From: Erythrobacter sp.
GTDB lineage: Bacteria; Pseudomonadota; Alphaproteobacteria; Sphingomonadales; Sphingomonadaceae
Assembly (NCBI RefSeq): GCF_030066995.1
Contig: NZ_JASJAP010000001.1
Coordinates: forward strand, 1,037,230 to 1,101,229
DNA: 64,000 bases
Direction: 5' to 3'
Notes under the pieces: generated by a model
The model's database searches: none
What the model was told of the DNA's origin: nothing
The model's input: the letters and a program-made list of their open reading frames with translations, nothing else
Made by a program: the position numbers and the translations under genes
In this document: positions 58,130 to 64,000 of the stretch, one piece after another
How positions within the stretch are numbered: position 1 is the first letter of the stretch
Layout: each line of letters begins with the position of its first letter

Positions 58130-59793
58130 ACCCCTTCCAGCAGCCGGTCCGCCTGGGCGCGCGCTTCCGAGGTGATCTCGGCGCCCGAAAGCATGCGCGC
58201 TATCTCTTCCTGGCGACCGGGCGGGTCGAGTTCAACGACGCTGGTCTTGGTGACGGTGCCGCTGGACGATTTGGCGATCAGGTAGTGCAGGCCCCCGCGC
58301 GCGGCCACTTGCGGGGAGTGGGTGACGGCGAGGAGTTGCCCTTCTTCGCTTGCAAGGCGCGCGAGGCGTTCGCCAATCGCGCTGGCAACCGCGCCGCCCA
58401 CGCCGCGGTCGATCTCGTCGAAGATGATCGTGCCCGCCCCGTCCTTTTCCGCCAGAGCAACCTTCAAGGCAAGGATGAAACGGCTGAGCTCGCCGCCGCT
58501 GGCAATCTTGGTGAGCGGGGCGAAAGGCGCGCCGGGATTGGTGGCGATGAGGAATTCGGCCGCGTCCTGCCCCAGCGCGCCCCAGCGCCCTTCGGGCAGC
58601 GTGTCGAGCGCGGTCCGAAAACGCGCGGCATCCAGCTTCAAGGGCGCGAGTTCCGCCGCCACCGCCTTGTCGAGACGCCTGGCCGCCTTGGCGCGGGTCG
58701 CGGAGGCCTTTGCCGCCGCCGTTTGATAGGCCTCGCGCGCCTTGAGCGCCGCCGCCTCCAGCTCGCCCAGATGCGCCTCGCCCCCTTCGATCGCGTCGAG
58801 CCGGGCGCGCATTTCGACCATCAGATCGGGCAGAGCGTCGACCTCGCAGCGGTGCTTGCGGGCGAGCGCGCGCAACTCGAACAGACGCGTTTCGGCCGCG
58901 TCAAGCGCTTGCGGATCGTGGACCAGAGCATGCCCGGCCGCCTCCAGCTTCTCCTCCGCCTCGCCCGCCTCGATCACGGCGCGATCGAGCGCGGCGAGCG
59001 CCTCGGCGAGCAGTTCGTGCTCGCCCGCGATCCGATCGAGTTTGCGCGCCGCCACGCGCAAGGCCGCAAGCGGCGCGTCCGAACCCTCCCAGATATGGCG
59101 CAGCTCTTCGAGGTCGCCGGAGAGCTTTTCGCCCTTCTGCAGATCGATCCGCTGCGCGGCGAGAGCCTCTTCCTCGCCCACCTGCGGCGCGAGCGTTTCC
59201 AGCTCGGTCAGATGCGCGCGCAGCAGCTCTTCATCCGCCTTGGCCTGCTCGACATCGCGCCGGGCTTCGGAAAGCCGCGCCTCGGCCTTGGCCCAGGCCT
59301 CGTACGCACCGCGCAGCGCGTCAAGGTTGGTGCCCGCATATCGATCGAGCAAAGCCAGATGCCCGCGCGGGTTCACAAAGCCGCGATCATCGTGCTGGCC
59401 GTGGAGCTCGACCAGAGCGGGCGCAAGGCTGCGAAGCAAGGCGGCGCTGACGGGCTGGTCGTTGACAAAGGCCTTGGACCCCCCGTCGGCTTTGACCTGC
59501 CGCCGGACAAGGAGCGGCTCGCCCGGCTCCCACTCGATATCCGCGTCCTCAAGCGCTTCGGCGACAAGCGGCGGAACGCTGTCGAACTCGAAACTGGCGG
59601 TCACGCTCGCCTTCGCCTCGCCGCTGCGCACCAGTCGCACCTCGGCCCGGTCACCCAGCACCAGTCCCAGCGCGTCGAGCAGGATCGACTTGCCCGCCCC
59701 CGTCTCACCCGTCAGCACGCCCAGCCCGCGCGCAAAATCGAGATCGAGCGCTTCAATAAGGACAATGTTGCGGATGGAAAGCCGGGTGAGCAT
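58126..59793 (-). CDS. recN: DNA repair protein RecN
   Basis: The 555-residue SMC-like ATPase holds broken DNA ends together. ATG at 59793 is chosen because the family start 'MLTRLSIRNIVLIEALDLDF' follows directly; earlier in-frame codons add unrelated residues. Walker A is 'GETGAGKS' at 29-36, a central coiled coil spans about 150-370, and the C-terminal signature 'SGGELSRFILALKV' and Walker B 'IIFDEIDRGVGG' follow. No LexA site was found in its upstream region. The usual upstream gene bamD is absent here, displaced by the metal cassette. Confidence 0.97.
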   Translation of the reverse strand: MLTRLSIRNIVLIEALDLDFARGLGVLTGETGAGKSILLDALGLVLGDRAEVRLVRSGEAKASVTASFEFDSVPPLVAEALEDADIEWEPGEPLLVRRQVKADGGSKAFVNDQPVSAALLRSLAPALVELHGQHDDRGFVNPRGHLALLDRYAGTNLDALRGAYEAWAKAEARLSEARRDVEQAKADEELLRAHLTELETLAPQVGEEEALAAQRIDLQKGEKLSGDLEELRHIWEGSDAPLAALRVAARKLDRIAGEHELLAEALAALDRAVIEAGEAEEKLEAAGHALVHDPQALDAAETRLFELRALARKHRCEVDALPDLMVEMRARLDAIEGGEAHLGELEAAALKAREAYQTAAAKASATRAKAARRLDKAVAAELAPLKLDAARFRTALDTLPEGRWGALGQDAAEFLIATNPGAPFAPLTKIASGGELSRFILALKVALAEKDGAGTIIFDEIDRGVGGAVASAIGERLARLASEEGQLLAVTHSPQVAARGGLHYLIAKSSSGTVTKTSVVELDPPGRQEEIARMLSGAEITSEARAQADRLLEGV

Positions 59794-59933
59794 CGTGCAG
59801 CGGGGTCTAGCGCGGCCTCCTGTCGGCGTCACCTGCGCAAATCAGGCCAATCCCCAAGCAGCGGCGGGTAAGGTTCGGCGGATATCGAAGCACGCCGCGA
59901 GCGAGGCTTAGGCTAGCCAATGGCATAGTGGGA

Positions 59934-59953
59934 TGCGAAGCTGACCGTTCGCA
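59934..59953. repeat. Inverted repeat TGCGAA-N8-TTCGCA upstream of the metal cassette
   Basis: A 6-base perfect inverted repeat with an 8-base spacer lies about 87 bases before the first cassette gene. It could be an operator for the divergently read recN side or the cassette side. The 246-base gap (59794-60039) is less GC-rich than its surroundings and contains a run of nine or so A residues at about 59968-59976; nothing else is seen in it. Confidence 0.4.
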
Positions 59954-60039
59954 ATTCGTAGCTGGAAAAAAAAAGCCAACGTAAGACTAGGAAGAACAGG
60001 GATGACGACACCCCGGTCTGGGTCTAGGGCGGTGCAACT

Positions 60040-60534
60040 TTGACGAGAGCGATAACCTTCTCGGCCCTAAAGGCCTTACGGATGCTTATTGTGGCCATTC
60101 TGGCGTTGGGCATTCAGACGCTTGCACCGCCCGGCCACATGATTGCGCTTGGCGAGAACGGCTTGCCCTTTATCGTCATGTGTCCGGAAACCCATCCGCT
60201 TTTGCGCCAGATGGCCGCTTTGGACCCTGACAACGCTGCAGCGAAACGCAAAGGCCAGGCATCAATCGATGGCGGTCACTTTCATGCCTCTCATAGTGCT
60301 CAAGCCGAAAGTGATGGTGAGCAACACGACCATGACGGACGCGGTACCTCGATAAGCACTGACTGCGCGTTTGCCAGCGTCGCCCAGCTTGCAACAGGGT
60401 GCCTCGATGCGAGCCTTGCGGTGCCAGCGTTGGTCTACGCGCAGAAGCTGGAATTGCTTCCAGCCCGCTGTCCGCCTCTCATCAGGCGCGCGCGCCTCAG
60501 ACCACCATTGCGCGCGCCTCCCTCGCTCGCTTGA
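60040..60534 (+). CDS. His-rich exported protein, DUF2946-like
   Basis: From TTG at 60040 the protein has 164 residues; ATG at 60082 is an alternative. A signal or membrane anchor spans about 14-30 ('MLIVAILALGIQTLAPPG'). The middle carries a His/Asp-rich segment 'GGHFHASHSAQAESDGEQHDHDGRG' suited to metal binding, and the end is Pro/Arg-rich with 'RPPLRAPPSLA', as in DUF2946 proteins that occur beside metal receptors. Two cysteines ('MCPETHP', 'DCAFASV') may also bind metal. First gene of the cassette with the TonB receptor. Confidence 0.75.
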   Translation: MTRAITFSALKALRMLIVAILALGIQTLAPPGHMIALGENGLPFIVMCPETHPLLRQMAALDPDNAAAKRKGQASIDGGHFHASHSAQAESDGEQHDHDGRGTSISTDCAFASVAQLATGCLDASLAVPALVYAQKLELLPARCPPLIRRARLRPPLRAPPSLA

Positions 60535-60625
60535 GAGCCGCACCGGAAACTTCGAAAGGACTGCCTCCCCGCAGTCCTTGACCGGTGCTCGCCCCCCAGC
60601 AAACAGCACTCAGCGAGACACAATC

Positions 60626-62755
60626 ATGAAAACGAGTACCTATGCCCGGCTTCTAGCCGGTGTTGCCGCTCTTGCAGCCGGCTCGAACACATCAGCGCAA
60701 AATGAACAGTCATCCGATACGACCGATCAGCCAGCCAGAGCGTCGCCTATCGAGACGATCATCGTCGTTGGCGAAGCGCAAAGCGAGAACCCGAGCGAAG
60801 ACGTCACCAAACCCGTCATTGAAGGCCGTCTGGCTACGCTTGAAGACCTGCTGCGCGACACGCCCGGCGTTCAGATCGAGCCGGTCTTTGGCGGCATCGA
60901 TCATCCCCGCTTCTCGATCCGAGGGTCTGGTCTGCAACGCGGAACGCAGCCTGCGGGTCGCGGGATAGAGCTGCGCCTTGACGGCCTTCCGATCACCTAC
61001 GCCGATACGAGTTTCGATTTCGTCGAGTTCATCGAGCCGCTGTTCTTTGGAGAGGTCGGTATCTTGCGCGGCGGGCGCGGGGCGCTCGAAGGCGGCTCGA
61101 CAATTGGCGGCATCGTTGATTTTCGAGGACGCAGTGGGCGGGTTGACCAAGGCTTTACCGCACGCGGTGAAATAGGGAGCTTTGATTACCTGCGCGGCCA
61201 AGCGGCTTATGCTGGTTCCAGCGAGGACGGTGAAGTCTTCGCTTCCGTCAGTTGGTTGTCGCAGGATGGTTTTCGTGAATACGGCGCGCAGGAAGCGTTT
61301 CGAGCTTATGGCCGATACAGCCATGATGTGTCGGATCGAATAACCATCCGCGTCTCAGGTCTTGCGGTCGATTCCGAGCTTGAATTGCCAGGCCCGCAGA
61401 CCCTAGCGCAAATCGAAGCTGGATCGGATGCCGCGCAGCCCAACAACATTGCGGGCGACTGGCGCCGGTTCTCCGAGCAATACCGCGTGGCGACGGGCCT
61501 GAGCGTTGATCTGGGCGGGTCAAGCCTCGCTCTCGATGGCTCTTACATGCGCACCGATGTCGAATTTCGGCGGCGCGATGTGCAGGTCGAAGACAACGAC
61601 GATTTCAGCCTCGCCGCGCGGCTGCGGAGCGATCATGATGCTGCCTTGGGTTGGGGAGCGACGGTTATCTATCAGCGCAATGATCGCCGCCAACAACAGT
61701 TCTTCAATGGCGGCGGCACACCGCCAACCTTCTCGGGCGCGCGCGGCGATAGATGGGCCGACAACGATCTATCCGCTGATCGCGTGACTGCGCAAGTCAA
61801 GGGACACGTCAAACCCAGCGACGCGGTGCGGCTCACCGTCGCTGCGGGTTGGGATTTTCACGGGCGCACCATCGAGGAAAACTTCGCAGGCGTCCGAGCA
61901 GAACGTCCGGCGGCTGAGCTTGCTGATACTTATGACGGGTTCAATGGCCTCGCGCTTTTGTCCGTCGAGGCGGCTCCCGCGCTGACCCTCTTCGCGGGGC
62001 TAAGTCATGTCATCGAACCTCCGACCTATGATGTCTTGCTCATCAATGTCGCGGGGACGCCGGGCCCGATGAACGCGCTACTGAATGGAGCAAACCCGCG
62101 TCGCCCAGTGGTCCGATCGCTTGAAGAGCAAACCGCTGTTACCGCCGAAGCAGGCGTGCGCGGTGATATCGGCCCGGTTCGACTGGACTTTACCCTATAT
62201 CGCGCTTGGATTGACAATGAGATCGTGTCCACGACCGACGCGGTCACACAAAATGTTACGTCGGTCGGCAACGCCGATGAAACGCGGCGCTGGGGGATTG
62301 AAGCCTCGTTGGGTACACTTGTAGCGGGGGATGTCCTCGCCACTGGAGACAGCGTCGATATCGCGGGCGACTGGACATGGACTGACGCCCGCTTCTCAGA
62401 CGATCCCACTTTTGGCGACAACTTCCTCCCGATCGTGGTGGAGCACCGTTTTGGCGGGCGCGTCTCCTATCGCTCTAATCGCATTGCCGCCGATTTGTTT
62501 GGTACATTTGTGCCAGACGGCGGCTTTGCGGATTATGCGAACACCCTGCGCGCCGATGGCTATGTCACAATAGGCGGGCGCATCAGCTACGACACCGGGC
62601 GCTTCCTCGTGTTTGTTGAAGGGCGTAACCTCACCGATGAAGAATACGTCTCAAGCGTGATCGGAGCGCGTAACAATCTGAACGGAATGGACAACGCGAC
62701 CTTTGCGCCGGGCGAACCCGCGGCTGTTACACTTGGCGTTCAGGCGCGCTTCTAG
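60626..62755 (+). CDS. TonB-dependent outer membrane receptor
   Basis: ATG at 60626 gives 709 residues with a signal peptide of about 24 residues. A TonB box-like 'ETIIVVGEAQSE' lies near residue 48, then the plug domain ('IEGRLATLEDLLRDTPGVQIEP', 'IRGSGLQRGTQPAGRGIELRLDGLPI', 'VGILRGGRGALEGGSTIGGIVDF') and a 22-strand-type barrel ending 'AAVTLGVQARF' with the C-terminal Phe. It imports a bound substrate, likely a metal complex given the His-rich neighbour, but the ligand is not readable. Stop is 94 bases before the Spy-like gene. Confidence 0.95.
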   Translation: MKTSTYARLLAGVAALAAGSNTSAQNEQSSDTTDQPARASPIETIIVVGEAQSENPSEDVTKPVIEGRLATLEDLLRDTPGVQIEPVFGGIDHPRFSIRGSGLQRGTQPAGRGIELRLDGLPITYADTSFDFVEFIEPLFFGEVGILRGGRGALEGGSTIGGIVDFRGRSGRVDQGFTARGEIGSFDYLRGQAAYAGSSEDGEVFASVSWLSQDGFREYGAQEAFRAYGRYSHDVSDRITIRVSGLAVDSELELPGPQTLAQIEAGSDAAQPNNIAGDWRRFSEQYRVATGLSVDLGGSSLALDGSYMRTDVEFRRRDVQVEDNDDFSLAARLRSDHDAALGWGATVIYQRNDRRQQQFFNGGGTPPTFSGARGDRWADNDLSADRVTAQVKGHVKPSDAVRLTVAAGWDFHGRTIEENFAGVRAERPAAELADTYDGFNGLALLSVEAAPALTLFAGLSHVIEPPTYDVLLINVAGTPGPMNALLNGANPRRPVVRSLEEQTAVTAEAGVRGDIGPVRLDFTLYRAWIDNEIVSTTDAVTQNVTSVGNADETRRWGIEASLGTLVAGDVLATGDSVDIAGDWTWTDARFSDDPTFGDNFLPIVVEHRFGGRVSYRSNRIAADLFGTFVPDGGFADYANTLRADGYVTIGGRISYDTGRFLVFVEGRNLTDEEYVSSVIGARNNLNGMDNATFAPGEPAAVTLGVQARF

Positions 62756-62849
62756 AACTGATCTTTAAGGACTAAACGGGGGCGCATGAGAAGCGAGGTA
62801 ATTGCCCGGCGCCCCAGATCGAATTCGGACTGAAAGAGGAAAACCAAAA

Positions 62850-63446
62850 GTGAAGAAAGGCATCATCTTTGGAGCGCTCGCTTTCTTGTGCGCGGGCGCG
62901 GTTATCGCTCAGGATCATGGAGCATCAACATCACCCCATGCCGGCAAACAGACGCGCGCTATTGCATCGCTTTCTGACCAGGACATAGCGGCGATCCGGG
63001 CAGGCACCGGGTGGGGCATGGCGCTGCCCGCTGAGATCAACGGAGCGCCTGGCCCCCGCCATGTTCTTGATCTTGCTGAACAGCTGGAGCTCAGCGACGC
63101 CCAAATCACACAGGTGACCGCCATCTTTGACGAGATGACGCGTTCCGCTCTGGCCACCGGCGAGGAGTTCATCGCTTCGGAAAAAGCGCTCAACGACGCT
63201 TTTGTGCGGGGCGGCGTCGATCAGGCTAAGCTTGAACGCCTTGTTAGCGAAGCGGGCAAACATCGCGCGGCGCTTCGCCTAGTCCACCTGTCTGCGCATT
63301 TGAAAACGTTGCCGCTGCTCACGGATAGGCAAGTCGAACGATACAGCGCGCTGCGCGGATACACGGATCAGGATAGCGACCCTTGCGCAAGCGTGCCTGA
63401 AGGGCATGATCCGGCGATGTGGAGAAGGCACAACGATTGTCCTTAA
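62850..63446 (+). CDS. Periplasmic Spy/CpxP-like (heavy-metal sensor-type) protein
   Basis: GTG at 62850 with AGAGGA about 9 bases upstream gives 198 residues and a signal peptide ('GALAFLCAGAVIAQD'). The body is a helical hairpin like CpxP, Spy and CnrX: 'LDLAEQLELSDAQITQVTAIFDEMTRSAL' with an LTxxQ-type motif, then 'LERLVSEAGKHRAALRLVHLSAHLKTLPLLTDRQVERYSALRG'. His residues at the start ('DHGASTSPHAG') could bind metal. Family members are periplasmic chaperone or metal-sensing proteins. It ends the cassette. Confidence 0.85.
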   Translation: MKKGIIFGALAFLCAGAVIAQDHGASTSPHAGKQTRAIASLSDQDIAAIRAGTGWGMALPAEINGAPGPRHVLDLAEQLELSDAQITQVTAIFDEMTRSALATGEEFIASEKALNDAFVRGGVDQAKLERLVSEAGKHRAALRLVHLSAHLKTLPLLTDRQVERYSALRGYTDQDSDPCASVPEGHDPAMWRRHNDCP

Positions 63447-63559
63447 GGCATAGGAAGGCGGCAGCTGGGTCGCTACCCCACGTTCACCTTGGGCTTTGGC
63501 AGCTCGAAAACAGGCCCACCCGCGACCCGATAACGGCAATCGCCCCGGACGCGGCCCGG

Positions 63560-64000
63560 TCAGCTCGGCGTTACACCGCTCGCGTGTTTCTCGACCAGCT
63601 TGTAGGCGCGCTCATACCATTTGGAGCCGGGATAATTGGCCCCCAGAACCGCGGCGTATTTGACCGCTTCTTCGGGGACACCCAGCGCCAGAGAGCTCTC
63701 GGTCAAACGGTACAGCGCCTCGGGCGTGTGGCTCGTCGTCTCGAACTGGTCGACAACATTGCGGAAGCGCAGCGCGCTCGCCAGCCATTGACCCGAGCGC
63801 TGGTAGAACCGGCCGATTTCCATTTCCTTGCCCGCCAGATGGTCGTCGACAAGGTCGATCTTGAGCCGCGCGTCGGCGGCGTATTCGCTTTGCGGGAACC
63901 GCCGGTTGACCTCGGTCAGCGCCGCGCGGGCCTGCTCGGTGATCTTCTGGTCGCGGTTCACGTCCGAGATCTGCTCGTAATAGCTCAGCGCGATCAGGTA
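63560..64000 (-). CDS. bamD: Outer membrane assembly lipoprotein BamD, C-terminal part
   Basis: The stop is at 63560 and the frame is open through the window edge, so only the last 147 residues are seen. BamD supports insertion of beta-barrel proteins in the outer membrane. Visible TPR-like segments include 'YLIALSYYEQISDVNRDQ', 'TEVNRRFPQSEYAADARLKIDLVDDHLAGKEMEIGRFYQ' and 'ALRFRNVVDQFETTSHTPEALYRLTESSLALG', as in BamD. In related genomes it lies directly upstream of recN on the same strand; here about 3.8 kb intervene. Confidence 0.95.
   Translation of the reverse strand, partial: YLIALSYYEQISDVNRDQKITEQARAALTEVNRRFPQSEYAADARLKIDLVDDHLAGKEMEIGRFYQRSGQWLASALRFRNVVDQFETTSHTPEALYRLTESSLALGVPEEAVKYAAVLGANYPGSKWYERAYKLVEKHASGVTPS

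Noticed and set aside
58285..59911. Two overlapping plus-strand frames of 528 and 389 residues
   Set aside because: Both are shadows of recN; composition is Arg/Ser-rich and no start site or domain is present.

Overview
The window is high-GC chromosomal DNA from an alphaproteobacterium, most likely a sphingomonad of the Erythrobacter type. The evidence is the tail of an exosortase-A-associated hydrolase at the left edge, the lolC-lolD-gpx-dnaE block, a polyproline-linker OmpA, the bamD/recN/ligA neighbourhood, and a palindromic repeat of a kind I recall from sphingomonads. This is inference from gene content; no rRNA, tRNA, CRISPR, phage or IS element was found. No gap between genes exceeds about 300 bases.

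Layout. 1-8.8 kb: exosortase-associated hydrolase end, then a long, tightly packed minus-strand run read from 8783 down to 389: ETF-ubiquinone oxidoreductase, a small AT-richer orphan, ispE, N-formylglutamate amidohydrolase, ilvD, a lipoprotein, nnr and an RNA uracil methyltransferase. 8.9-14 kb, plus strand: a motif-depleted uracil-DNA glycosylase relative overlapping a lytic transglycosylase, moaB, an SOS-box-controlled radical SAM protein and a membrane protein. 14-17.5 kb: DUF1330 protein and acyl-CoA ligase, divergent from OmpA with a clear terminator. 17.5-23.6 kb: dnaE, glutathione peroxidase, lolD, lolC. 23.8-26.6 kb: purF-SDR and a PilZ protein. 26.6-31.7 kb: serine hydrolase lipoprotein, cyclopropane fatty acid synthase plus photolyase, a palindromic repeat and a DUF457 membrane protein. 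31.7-41.4 kb: esterase-rppH, GST, TPR protein, rsmB-like, guaB, M28 peptidase-bdhA, ypfJ and a secreted protein.

41.5-47 kb is an envelope-stress-like block: creD, an M56 (BlaR1-like) membrane protease and a BlaI repressor. Its promoter carries two dyads exactly two helical turns apart, and it is divergent from a secreted phytase-like/cyclophilin fusion. 47-50.3 kb: a caspase-like C13 peptidase, a DCC thiol oxidoreductase, two membrane proteins and a parDE pair whose toxin has no ATG/GTG/TTG start at its expected N-terminus. 50.6-53.2 kb: sdhCDA, without sdhB after sdhA. 53.3-59.8 kb: SDR, prmA, a CinA-like protein, ligA, a small membrane protein and recN. 60-63.4 kb: a plus-strand cassette (His-rich DUF2946-like protein, TonB-dependent receptor, Spy/CpxP-like protein) lying between recN and bamD, genes that normally adjoin. 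The right edge cuts bamD.

Most of the window is core metabolism, replication/repair and envelope biogenesis. The parts that look accessory or rearranged are the ispE insert, the SOS promoter, the BlaI/M56 block with its fusion neighbour, the parDE/sdhA junction and the recN/bamD metal-type cassette.
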